Assembly (NCBI GenBank): GCA_020348905.1 | Contig: CP070756.1 | Location: forward strand, 218,665-258,730 | Direction: 5' to 3' | DNA length: 40,066 bases | Origin: Candidatus Zixiibacteriota bacterium | GTDB lineage: Bacteria; Zixibacteria; MSB-5A5; GN15; FEB-12 | In this document: positions 32,860 to 40,066 of the stretch, piece by piece | Layout: the number at the start of each line of letters is the position of its first letter | Position numbering within the stretch: the stretch's first letter is position 1 | Notes under the pieces: generated by a model | Told to the model about the DNA's origin: nothing | The model's input: the letters and a program-made list of their open reading frames with translations, nothing else | The model's database searches: none | Program-made: the position numbers and the translations under genes

Positions 32860-34200
32860 ATGACCAAAGCAGGCGGCGGCAAACGCGCCCATTCGCGCGT
32901 TCTGCTGAAGAAGATCATCGACAGGCAGGCCAAAGCCGGAGTAGTGGGTCTGGGCTATGTTGGCCTGCCCCTGTCTATCGAGCTGGTGAATGCAGGCTTC
33001 AAAGTTACCGGCTTTGATATTTCCGGTGAAAAGGTGAAGCTGCTCAATTCCGGCCGGTCGGATATTGACGACATATCGAATGCCGACGTAAAGGATGCGG
33101 TATCATCGGGGCGTCTGAAGACCACGACGGACTTTAAGAAAATCGCTGAAATGGACACGGTATCAATCTGCGTACCGACCCCGCTGTCGAAAACCAAAGA
33201 CCCCGATGTAAGCTATATCCTCAGTGCCCTCAACAGCATCAAGAAGTATCTCAGCAAAGGGACACTGGTGGTTTTGGAATCGACTACCTATCCCGGTACT
33301 ACCGAGGACCTGATTCTCCCAATTCTATCCGAGGGTGGAATGAAAGTCGGAGTGGATTTCTTCCTGGCTTTCTCCCCGGAGAGAGTCGATCCGGGCAACC
33401 CCGTATATACCACCAAGAATACGCCCCGTGTAGTGGGTGGTATAACTCCTGAGTGCACCAAAATAGCCCGAACCTTCTACTCACAGACTCTACCTCAGGT
33501 GCATACGGTGTCCTCAACCCGCGCTGCCGAGATGGTGAAGCTGCTGGAGAACACCTTCCGGTCAGTAAACATCGGTCTGGTAAATGAGGTTGCCGTGATG
33601 TGTGACAGGCTGAATCTGGATGTCTGGGAGATCATCGATGCTGCCGCCACTAAGCCCTTTGGGTTTATGCCGTTCTACCCCGGGCCTGGTCTGGGTGGGC
33701 ACTGTATTCCGATTGACCCACACTACCTGTCATGGAAGCTGAAGTCGCTAAATTACTATGCCCGGTTTATTGAGTTGGCCGGTGACATAAACTCCCGAAT
33801 GCCGGAGTACGTGGTTGAGCGAATTACGGCCATGCTGAATAAGAGATTCGCTAAAGCCCTCAATAAGGCGACGATACTGGTCCTGGGTGTGGCCTATAAG
33901 CGCGATATCAAGGATATGCGGGAATCACCGGCTCTTGATGTCATCAGCCTGTTGGAGGATAAGGGGGCTAAAATACATTACAATGATCCCTTCGTGCCTT
34001 TGTTTGACTTCAATTCCGGCAAGCACAGATCGGTCAAGTTAACCAGGAGTCTGCTGAAGCGGGTCGATCTGGTGGTGATTATCACCGACCATACCCAGTA
34101 TGATTATGAGATGATAGTCGAAAACTCCCGAGCCGTTTTTGACACCCGCAACGCCACCAAATCGGTCAGGAAAAACCGCAAGAAAATAGAACTTCTATAG
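32860..34200 (+). CDS. UDP-N-acetyl-D-glucosamine 6-dehydrogenase-like nucleotide sugar dehydrogenase
   Basis: A 446-residue UDP-sugar dehydrogenase. It has the N-terminal Rossmann motif VVGLGYVGLPLS, CVPTPLSKTKDPD, the ESTTYPGTT loop, FSPERVDPGN and the catalytic Cys282 in GLGGHCIPIDPHYLSWK. The PID/WKxK pattern after the catalytic Cys resembles WbpA/TviB-type UDP-GlcNAc (or GalNAc) dehydrogenases more than UDP-glucose dehydrogenase. It would make UDP-GlcNAc uronic acid for surface polysaccharide, consistent with gmd-rmd upstream. AGGAGA precedes the ATG; the gap from rmd is 40 bp. A terminator follows. Confidence 0.9.
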   Translation: MTKAGGGKRAHSRVLLKKIIDRQAKAGVVGLGYVGLPLSIELVNAGFKVTGFDISGEKVKLLNSGRSDIDDISNADVKDAVSSGRLKTTTDFKKIAEMDTVSICVPTPLSKTKDPDVSYILSALNSIKKYLSKGTLVVLESTTYPGTTEDLILPILSEGGMKVGVDFFLAFSPERVDPGNPVYTTKNTPRVVGGITPECTKIARTFYSQTLPQVHTVSSTRAAEMVKLLENTFRSVNIGLVNEVAVMCDRLNLDVWEIIDAAATKPFGFMPFYPGPGLGGHCIPIDPHYLSWKLKSLNYYARFIELAGDINSRMPEYVVERITAMLNKRFAKALNKATILVLGVAYKRDIKDMRESPALDVISLLEDKGAKIHYNDPFVPLFDFNSGKHRSVKLTRSLLKRVDLVVIITDHTQYDYEMIVENSRAVFDTRNATKSVRKNRKKIELL

Positions 34201-34224
34201 TCTGAATTATTCCCCGAACTCCGC

Positions 34225-34250
34225 AAAGCCCGCCATTTGGCGGGTTTTTT
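34225..34250 (+). terminator. Rho-independent terminator of the nucleotide sugar operon
   Basis: CCCGCC (34229-34234), loop ATTT, GGCGGG (34239-34244), then six T residues. The stem is preceded by AAAG. It lies 25 bp after the dehydrogenase stop. Confidence 0.9.
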
Positions 34251-34290
34251 GCGCCCCGAAATCAAATAATCCCCCGATTTGCCGATATAG

Positions 34291-34320
34291 TTACAGAATA
34301 AGTGTATTCTTGGCTATAGA
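34291..34320 (+). promoter_or_regulatory. Promoter of the HEAT/HD-GYP operon with internal inverted repeat
   Basis: A TATAGA -10 (34315-34320) lies 8 bp before the ATG at 34329, so the mRNA would have a leader of about 2 nt. A weak -35 TTACAG (34291-34296) is 18 bp upstream. The spacer contains a perfect inverted repeat AGAATA-AGTG-TATTCT (34295-34310), a candidate operator. Confidence 0.4.
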
Positions 34321-34328
34321 CTTGCACG

Positions 34329-36305
34329 ATGACAACAAACGACAAAAAAACCAGAGATATCTCGCTCATTCTCAAGGACCTGCTCAAAGTCATCAAGGTT
34401 GTCTCCATGTACCCGGAAGATAACCCCTTACCACAGTCTCTCAGGCGTTCGTTTGCCGAGAAGCTTGAATCCCTTGTCGATGAACACGGTGAGCTTGGCA
34501 TTGAGGTTCAGCAGCACTCAATGGTCTGCGGTGGAGAAGTTGTATTTCATAACCGGTCCAAGGAAGAGAATCTGGCTGGCATATTCTATGACGCCGGGAT
34601 CACTCAGATTCTCTTCAAGCCGGGGCTGGGGGTGTTGGACATCTATCGGCTGCTTGAAGTCATCAAATCCTACCTCAATTCACCGGATAAGTCGCAGGAT
34701 TTGGCCGCCCTGATCTGGGAAGCCGGGATAACGGGATTCGCGCTGCGCACGCTTGAGGATGTGGCGCTCTCAGAGTATGACACGAGCTTCAATATCCAGG
34801 AATATGTGGCTGGCGAAGATCAGCCGCGCGAAAATGAAGGTCTGTTTGGAACTGAGCAGAGCGAGGGCTATCAGTCCATCTTTTCCAGTGAGGAAGACTC
34901 AGGTAAGTGGGAATTTTCCGAAGCCGATGAATCTGGAGACTTCGTCGCCGGTCCGCTGGGTCAGGCTCTGGGTATCGATCGGCCCGCAAATGGTGACGTG
35001 TCCGTCGGCAACGGTAACATGACCGTCGACAACGGTGGTGCCTATCAGGACGGTGGAGAGCAGAATGACAGGGGGGTTCAGCATATAGAGCTCGATGATC
35101 TTCCGTTTGGACAGACAGCCGTTGAAACGATGGCGGGACAGGGTGGAAGCGCACCGCCCAATTCGCAGCTTATTCCCGATAGCGCCCTAATACTGAACGA
35201 CGAGTTCAAGTTGTCGGAAGAAGAGGAGGAAAGCATCCGCGACATAATAGCCGAGGATGCGGCCTTTGAGCCGTATGCCTCGACCGTGGAGCTCCTTAAG
35301 GAGATGCTGCTGCAAGAGATTGACCTGCCGGGCTTCGGCGAATCTATTACGATTTGCGAAAGGATCATGGGTGAGTTTCTGAGACTGGGCCGACTGAGCG
35401 AAGCCAGCTCGATTCTGGAGCATCTGAAAAAACTGGAAACGCAAATACGCAAGAAGAAGCCGCGATGGGCCGATCGGCTCAAAGATGCTCACATAGCGGC
35501 CGGCAGCCGCGGCCGTCTTGATATACTCAGTCGGTCGCTTAATACCAATGCCAACATTAACCCGGCAGAATTGAAAAGATACCTCGATAATTTTGGCTGG
35601 GAGGCTCTGGCAGGCATCACCGCACTGGTCGGGCAGCTGGAGCAACGCAATCATCGCGACGCCGTGCTGAGTTTCTTATCCGACCGAAGCAAGGACAATC
35701 TGGATCTGGTCGCCCGTGGGATCTACGATAAGAGCATGGATGTTGTGCGCAACGCTATGGCCATTTTGGCTAACATCGGCGATGATAAATCCCTGAGCTA
35801 TCTTTCAAAACTGGTGACCCATCAGGAAGCCGAGATACGCATGCAGCTGGTCGCCCATCTCAAAGACTGTGCCAACGAGAACGTCTTTCCTGTTCTCCAG
35901 AAGATCATCAAGGACCCGAACCCCCACATCCGGCGTGCCGCGGTCAATTCGATCGTGTCAAGACACGGCCAGGCGGCGTTCGATACCATCACCAGCGTAA
36001 TCAATGACGAAGAATTCCCCGCACTGGAACACGACGACCAGCAGTCTCTGCTTTGTGCCTTTTCCGTTCTGGGTGGGGAAAAAGCGGTGGCATACCTCAT
36101 GGAGCTGATCTTGACCTACAATCACTTCCGCAATCGTACCCTGGCGTTTCTGAGAAGTGCGGCTTTCGAGGCTCTGATTGTTAACAAAAGCGAAAAAGCC
36201 GAGCAAGCCTTGCTTAAGCTTACTAGGAGCTGGCGTCTGGACATCAAACGGCAGGCGATCTCGGCCGTCCAGCGACGTCGGGAAGAAAAGTATGGAGAGG
36301 TCTGA
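34329..36305 (+). CDS. HEAT-repeat protein with N-terminal module shared with its HD-GYP neighbour
   Basis: A 658-residue cytoplasmic protein. The first ~145 residues (ISLILKDLLKVIKVVS to ALRTLEDVAL) form an alpha/beta module that aligns along most of its length with residues ~20-153 of the next gene's product. A low-complexity acidic and Gly/Asn-rich linker follows (~148-290), with a small tandem repeat around VSVGNGNMTVDNGG. Next is a helical segment (~290-410). The C terminus (~415-650) is an array of HEAT-like helical repeats such as KSLSYLSKLVTHQEAEIRMQ and VFPVLQKIIKDPNPHIRRAA. No enzymatic motif is visible; HEAT arrays are scaffolds. The stop overlaps the HD-GYP start by one base (TGATG), so the two are co-translated. 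It lacks a Shine-Dalgarno. Confidence 0.88.
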   Translation: MTTNDKKTRDISLILKDLLKVIKVVSMYPEDNPLPQSLRRSFAEKLESLVDEHGELGIEVQQHSMVCGGEVVFHNRSKEENLAGIFYDAGITQILFKPGLGVLDIYRLLEVIKSYLNSPDKSQDLAALIWEAGITGFALRTLEDVALSEYDTSFNIQEYVAGEDQPRENEGLFGTEQSEGYQSIFSSEEDSGKWEFSEADESGDFVAGPLGQALGIDRPANGDVSVGNGNMTVDNGGAYQDGGEQNDRGVQHIELDDLPFGQTAVETMAGQGGSAPPNSQLIPDSALILNDEFKLSEEEEESIRDIIAEDAAFEPYASTVELLKEMLLQEIDLPGFGESITICERIMGEFLRLGRLSEASSILEHLKKLETQIRKKKPRWADRLKDAHIAAGSRGRLDILSRSLNTNANINPAELKRYLDNFGWEALAGITALVGQLEQRNHRDAVLSFLSDRSKDNLDLVARGIYDKSMDVVRNAMAILANIGDDKSLSYLSKLVTHQEAEIRMQLVAHLKDCANENVFPVLQKIIKDPNPHIRRAAVNSIVSRHGQAAFDTITSVINDEEFPALEHDDQQSLLCAFSVLGGEKAVAYLMELILTYNHFRNRTLAFLRSAAFEALIVNKSEKAEQALLKLTRSWRLDIKRQAISAVQRRREEKYGEV

Positions 36306-37750
36306 TGAAATCGACCCGGGAACAACCTGCCTCTAGAGCAGTCGCCGGCGGAGAGGAGCAGCGCCTGCTGACGGCGTTCTTCGTCCTTTACAAGACCGCT
36401 CGCATAATCGAAGAGAGCAACGCCACCTTTCAGAGGCAGGCGGCCAGTTTCCTTAAGCATATCTCCCGAGCGGCTGAAGACTCCGGGACGGTCTATATTA
36501 AATCCATATCGGGCCGCTATTTTGTGAATCAAAAGATGGTCCGCTTTGACGCCGAGGGTCCTTCGGGAGCAGCCGCGGTCGTCAGCGAATGGGAAACGCT
36601 GGGTATCGGCGGCGTCAGGTTCGCCTCGGGTATCAGTCAGGAAGAAATCGAACAGTTCTTCACCTTCATCGCTCAGGTCAAACCGAATTCGGAAAACCTG
36701 GAGTCTCTGTCCGAACAACTCAAGACCCACCGTATGTCCAGCGTACAACTTCTCTCCCGACTCGCTGAAGAGGAGAATGGTCCCGCTGTCTCAGAGGAAG
36801 TCCGCAAGGAATTCCGCCGGGGAGCACGTTCGACGTTTTTCAAAGCCATGTCGGTGGTGCAAGAGGTGATCGTCAACACCAAGGAAGATCGCGAGATAAA
36901 TATCTCCAAGACCAAAAGAGTGGTGCACTCTCTGATCGATCACATCACCCGTGATGAATCATCCTTGATCGAACTTACCGCCATTAAGGACTTCGACGAT
37001 TACACTTACGCCCACTGCACCAACGTCTGTGTTTATGCCCTGACGCTCGGAGTACGCCTGGGTCTGGATCGTTCGCGCCTGTCTCAACTGGGGATGACCG
37101 CCCTCTTTCATGATATCGGTAAAGTGAAACTGCCGACTGACCTGATTCGCAAGCCCGAGGCCTACAACGAAAATGATTGGATTCAGATGCAGACTCACCC
37201 GCTTTTGGGCGCCAAAACCATCCTGCGCAACTTGAAGTTCGATATGCACACCGCCCGTGCCGCCAGAGGAGCACTGGAACATCACGTCAACAAAGACTTC
37301 ACGGGATACCCGGCCTTGCGCAACCAGGAAAGGCAGCTGAACCTGTTCTCCAAGATAATTTCCATTGTTGACACCTTTGATGCCCTTACCTCGGGCAGGA
37401 TATACCTGCGCAGACCGATTCCCCCCGAGGACGTCCTCAAAAAGATGCACTATCAGATGAACGTGAAGTTCGATGCTTTCCTGCTTAAGATTTTCAACGA
37501 TGTCATTGGTATTTATCCCGCCGGTACGGTGGTGCTGCTGAGTACCGATGAAATCGGACTGGTTCTAACCAACAACGAGAAAGACAAAGCCCGGCCCTAC
37601 GTGAAAATCGTCGGCAACAAACAGGGTCTGCTCGAATCCCCGGAATGGGCAGACCTGTCACTTGAGGAAAATCAACACCGCTCTATAGTTCGCCGCGTCG
37701 ATCCCGAACGCTACGGGCTGGATATCAAGCACTTTGTTCTCTGCGACTAG
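36305..37750 (+). CDS. HD-GYP domain signalling protein
   Basis: A 481-residue protein. The N-terminal module (~20-153) matches that of the preceding HEAT protein. Residues ~175-215 form a helical linker and ~225-400 the HD-GYP domain: YAHCTNVCVYA (His237), FHDIGK (His269-Asp270), THPLLGA (His298), EHHVNKDFTGYP (His326-His327, GYP 334-336) and SIVDTFDALTSGRIY (Asp356). In HD-GYP c-di-GMP (or cGAMP) phosphodiesterases the third motif is normally HHExxDGxGYP; here Glu is Val and the first Gly of DGxGYP is Phe, while the metal-binding His, Asp residues and GYP remain. Activity is plausible but not certain. The C-terminal YPAGTVVLLSTDEIGLV is typical. Its stop overlaps the convergent DUF5683 gene in the palindrome CTAG. 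Confidence 0.92.
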   Translation: MKSTREQPASRAVAGGEEQRLLTAFFVLYKTARIIEESNATFQRQAASFLKHISRAAEDSGTVYIKSISGRYFVNQKMVRFDAEGPSGAAAVVSEWETLGIGGVRFASGISQEEIEQFFTFIAQVKPNSENLESLSEQLKTHRMSSVQLLSRLAEEENGPAVSEEVRKEFRRGARSTFFKAMSVVQEVIVNTKEDREINISKTKRVVHSLIDHITRDESSLIELTAIKDFDDYTYAHCTNVCVYALTLGVRLGLDRSRLSQLGMTALFHDIGKVKLPTDLIRKPEAYNENDWIQMQTHPLLGAKTILRNLKFDMHTARAARGALEHHVNKDFTGYPALRNQERQLNLFSKIISIVDTFDALTSGRIYLRRPIPPEDVLKKMHYQMNVKFDAFLLKIFNDVIGIYPAGTVVLLSTDEIGLVLTNNEKDKARPYVKIVGNKQGLLESPEWADLSLEENQHRSIVRRVDPERYGLDIKHFVLCD

Positions 37751-38334
37751 AAATCCAGCGCTACCCTCGCCATGAAACCGCCTCCCTCCGCCGGTCTTAT
37801 ATCAAGAGTGAGGCTGTTCTCTTCAATTCTGTGTGGATATCCGGAAAGATGTGCGTCGACGTATGCGTCGAACATTGATATGAAAGTTATTATCACCGCA
37901 AACCAGGTAAACTTATTACGTTCGTCCTTGCGGTCGAGATAAAGGTCGTAAAGCTCGCGGCGATCATCCAGGTCGGTGGCCAGGTCGAACCGGACTTTGA
38001 AATCCGAGGCCTGCCGGCCGTAGTGGATGGCGGCGCCTATAAACCAGGCGTCCAGGCCGGCAAAAATAACCGCCTTGGTGTAGCGGCGGTTACCAAGCTG
38101 TCCCCAGCCCGGCACGAACATCGACTTGAACAAACCGACCGTTGGATTCTGCCGAAGTCTTTTCTCGAAATTGACGTCACTGGTGACCGGCTGGGAATGT
38201 TCCAGCAGGCCGGTGCCATCGAACAGAAGCGTGTCCGAAAGATGTGTTGAGTCGGCCCCGGTTTCGTCGCACCATCCCGTGGCGGCTGACACAAACGCAA
38301 TTAACCCGAGCGCTATAAGGCTTCGAATGCGCAA
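37747..38334 (-). CDS. DUF5683 family membrane-associated protein
   Basis: A 195-residue protein with a signal-peptide-like N terminus (IRSLIALGLIAFVSAATGW) and the DUF5683 core: KSMFVPGWGQLGNRRYTKAV near residues 70-89, a membrane-spanning GLDAWFIGAAIHYG and a second hydrophobic segment FTWFAVIITFISMFDAYVDA. The family is common in Bacteroidetes and other FCB phyla and its role is unknown. The start is TTG 38334, immediately after the TAG of the lipid kinase gene; only this start retains the signal peptide. AAGGTG lies about 11 nt upstream. Translation is probably coupled to the kinase gene. Confidence 0.82.
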   Translation of the reverse strand: MRIRSLIALGLIAFVSAATGWCDETGADSTHLSDTLLFDGTGLLEHSQPVTSDVNFEKRLRQNPTVGLFKSMFVPGWGQLGNRRYTKAVIFAGLDAWFIGAAIHYGRQASDFKVRFDLATDLDDRRELYDLYLDRKDERNKFTWFAVIITFISMFDAYVDAHLSGYPHRIEENSLTLDIRPAEGGGFMARVALDF

Positions 38335-39276
38335 CTAACAATACACCTTCAACTGAGAGGTTCCGATCTTGACGTCCAGCCGGTCCTGGTTGAGGCTCAT
38401 CAATTCACCGTCGTAATACAGCACTTGACCCTTGACCGACTCCAGGCCGATATCCCTCCCCCGGAAGAGCTTCACCGATGAACCATATATGTACTTTCTT
38501 CTACAAACCTGCCTGATGAAAGTCGAGAACGGCTCTGTATCTATGCCGAGGTTGAATATGACCTCCGCCGTCCGGTCATCGCTTACCGAGATCGGACTCA
38601 GTGGGAGGCCGAAGCTGTACGGAAGGAGGTTTACGTTCATGATAATGGGACGAGCCTCGAATCGGAAGGCGTCAATCTTAATCACCACCTTCTTCAAGTC
38701 AACGGCGGCGGCTGCTTTTGACGCCAGGCCCGACCAGCCCAGGCAGAATCGTGGCTGTCGGCGACCATTTAGTAGTTCGGTCATGCTACAGGCCAGGCCC
38801 AGTCCGGCCGAGCCGATGAACAGTTGCCCGGCCGCCACGGCGGTATCAATCTTGCGGTAATTGCGCCCCACTGCCTTGGAAATTGCCCGCTCGGGGTCTG
38901 ACTTACCGTATAGCGACATGGCAATGTTATTGAGCTTCCCGGTGGGGACAATGCCCATGGGCAGATTGGCCTTCAGAGCTACTCGCGCTACCAGGTTTAC
39001 CGTGCCGTCGCCGCCGCAGGCGATAAGTGAGGTTACTTTACCCCTCCGGCTGAATTGCTGCGGCGCGCCACGATGCCAGCGGCGCAGTCCGCAAGCGCGC
39101 TGAGCCGTCTGGTACAGCTGGGTGGCCGAGTCAGGTTCGAAGACGGTGTAGTAACTGCCCTTGCGCCTGATTTCGCCGATAAGCTTCGACACACACACTT
39201 TGCTGTATCCTGCCGCTGAGCGGTTGACCAGAATGCAGTAGTGGCTGTGCTTCCCCTTCTCATGTCTCTTGCGCAT
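38335..39276 (-). CDS. Diacylglycerol/sphingosine kinase-type lipid kinase
   Basis: A 313-residue protein of the DAGK catalytic family. The ATP-binding signature ACGGDGTVN is at ~86-94, and the following segment is PTGKLNNIAMSLYG where many members have PxGTxNDFA. Strands typical of the C-terminal beta-sandwich (VVIKIDAFRFEARPIIMNV, ISVSDDRTAEVIF, YDGELM) follow. It probably phosphorylates diacylglycerol or a related lipid at the membrane; the altered GT-ND motif leaves the specificity open. The ATG has no strong Shine-Dalgarno, with a perfect TATAAT ending 10 bp before it. It is followed by the DUF5683 gene with no gap. Confidence 0.88.
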   Translation of the reverse strand: MRKRHEKGKHSHYCILVNRSAAGYSKVCVSKLIGEIRRKGSYYTVFEPDSATQLYQTAQRACGLRRWHRGAPQQFSRRGKVTSLIACGGDGTVNLVARVALKANLPMGIVPTGKLNNIAMSLYGKSDPERAISKAVGRNYRKIDTAVAAGQLFIGSAGLGLACSMTELLNGRRQPRFCLGWSGLASKAAAAVDLKKVVIKIDAFRFEARPIIMNVNLLPYSFGLPLSPISVSDDRTAEVIFNLGIDTEPFSTFIRQVCRRKYIYGSSVKLFRGRDIGLESVKGQVLYYDGELMSLNQDRLDVKIGTSQLKVYC

Positions 39277-39285
39277 GACTCGCTA

Positions 39286-39314
39286 ATTATACTCAAAACC
39301 TCCGTTTAAGAAAA
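39286..39314 (-). promoter_or_regulatory. Promoter of the lipid kinase gene, near-leaderless
   Basis: On the minus strand TTTTCT (plus 39309-39314) and a perfect TATAAT (plus 39286-39291) are 17 bp apart. The expected +1 is 39279, three nt before the ATG. It has the same two hexamers and spacer as the CYTH promoter. Confidence 0.5.
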
Positions 39315-39380
39315 GCTGAATGTGAATCCGGCCGGTGCCGCCGTCTGTTGGCAACGTGAGCGCCATCTCGCAATTAATAC

Positions 39381-39409
39381 TTGAATCAAAGCCAATCATT
39401 CTGTATCGT
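39381..39409 (+). promoter_or_regulatory. Promoter of the UbiA-type gene, leaderless
   Basis: TTGAAT (39381-39386, 4/6) and TATCGT (39404-39409, 4/6) with a 17-bp spacer. The predicted +1 is 39416, the A of the ATG, and no Shine-Dalgarno is present. Confidence 0.45.
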
Positions 39410-39415
39410 GGCTTT

Positions 39416-40066
39416 ATGCTATCCTCAATCGTCAGGTTAGCCCGCCCGGCGCAATGGCTCAAGAACGGCATCCTGGTGGCTCCACTGATATTCGCGGGGG
39501 AGATGACCAACCGGGGTAAGCTACTAACAGCCGTCTTTGCCACCGCCTTGTTTTGCCTGCTCTCATCATCGGTCTATATCTTCAACGATCTCACCGACCG
39601 TGAAAAGGACCGGCTTCACCCGTACAAGAGGTTCAGGCCCATTGCCTCCGGTAAAATCTCGACAGGGACGGCCTGCGCGTATATGCTGATACTTCTGCTG
39701 GTTGGCATGGGACTGGCCTGGACCATCAACACGAGCTTTTTCATTATTGCTACGGCCTTCGTTATACTGAACCTGCTTTATACGGTTTGGCTGAAGAACG
39801 TGGTTATTGTCGATGCTATGAGTGTGGCTATAAGCTTCGTCCTTCGGGCTTACGCAGGCGCCTTTGCGATCCAGGTTCCCGCCTCCAAGTGGCTGCTAAT
39901 CAATACCTTACTGCTGGCGCTGTTTCTCGCCTTTGGGAAACGACGCCACGAGTTGGTCTTCCTTGAGGAAAATGCCACCGCTCACCGCAGGATTCTGATG
40001 AGCTACTCCCCCTATCTTCTGGACCAGCTTATCGGAGTTGTCACCCCCGCCGTTGTCGTCATGTAC
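39416..40066 (+). CDS. UbiA-family prenyltransferase, decaprenyl-phosphate phosphoribosyltransferase-like (3' part missing)
   Basis: An open frame of 217 codons running off the right edge. The protein is a polytopic UbiA superfamily enzyme: RPAQWLKNGILVAPLIFAG at the N terminus, the first Asp-rich motif NDLTDREKDRLHPYK with RPIASG, then LLYTVWLKNVVIVDAMSVA, FVLRAYAGAFAI and GKRRHEL. The combination of RPxQWxKN, HPxKxxRPIASG and GKRRxE is typical of decaprenyl-phosphate phosphoribosyltransferase (DPPR synthase), which joins a polyprenyl phosphate and PRPP as the first step of lipid-linked pentose synthesis. ATG 39416 gives the usual family start. It is divergent from the lipid kinase gene. Confidence 0.9.
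   Translation, partial: MLSSIVRLARPAQWLKNGILVAPLIFAGEMTNRGKLLTAVFATALFCLLSSSVYIFNDLTDREKDRLHPYKRFRPIASGKISTGTACAYMLILLLVGMGLAWTINTSFFIIATAFVILNLLYTVWLKNVVIVDAMSVAISFVLRAYAGAFAIQVPASKWLLINTLLLALFLAFGKRRHELVFLEENATAHRRILMSYSPYLLDQLIGVVTPAVVVMY

Overview
This 40 kb window is chromosomal and housekeeping-like, dense in genes and moderately GC-rich. It holds 32 protein-coding genes, two of them cut by the window edges, and no rRNA, tRNA, CRISPR array, transposase or prophage gene that I can recognise. The gene mix points to a Gram-negative-type bacterium, probably of the FCB assemblage (a Zixibacteria-like lineage is my best guess). Supporting features are a DUF5683 protein, many secreted or lipoprotein products, GAF-GAF-SpoIIE signalling, an exported nickel superoxide dismutase and a YtfI/YtfJ-like pair without other sporulation genes. 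This taxonomic call is inference, not proof.

Layout. 1-6.3 kb (minus strand): a truncated serine hydrolase, a large multi-PAS/GAF histidine kinase with a degenerate C-terminal receiver, and the RarA/MgsA AAA+ ATPase. 6.3-8.9 kb: a regulated leader and a SDF-family symporter carrying an unusual ~300-residue charged tail, closed by a strong terminator. 9-16.2 kb (plus): htpX, a CorC/HlyC-type CBS membrane protein, a YqaA/DedA protein, a CDF metal exporter, an RlmD-type rRNA methyltransferase and a secreted DUF885 metallopeptidase. 16.2-18 kb: DUF2953 plus GerW/YtfJ pair, then the nickel superoxide dismutase. 18-22.5 kb: yajC-def-fmt-rng, a protein export, N-terminal maturation and RNA processing cluster, followed by a CYTH phosphatase/cyclase-type protein. 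22.6-27 kb: zinc alcohol dehydrogenase converging on a 4-hydroxybutyryl-CoA dehydratase-family protein, and a GAF-GAF-PP2C phosphatase. 27-30.7 kb: DASS transporter, FN3-like lipoprotein, TPR protein. 30.8-34.2 kb: gmd-rmd-wbpA-like nucleotide sugar operon for surface polysaccharide. 34.3-37.8 kb: a two-gene operon of a HEAT-repeat protein and an HD-GYP protein that appear to share the same N-terminal module. 37.7-40 kb: DUF5683 protein, lipid kinase, and a truncated UbiA-family prenyltransferase.

The most interesting items are: (1) the HEAT/HD-GYP pair with a shared, apparently unnamed N-terminal domain; (2) a NiSOD whose nickel hook directly follows a Sec-type signal peptide, with no SodX-like protease nearby; (3) a 4-hydroxybutyryl-CoA dehydratase homologue whose iron-sulfur ligands look altered (Tyr at the usual His292 position); (4) the symporter tail; and (5) at least six genes that lack a Shine-Dalgarno and have a sigma70-like promoter placed so that transcription should start at or within 3 nt of the start codon, suggesting frequent leaderless translation. 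All functional assignments come from reading motifs by eye; no database search was run.
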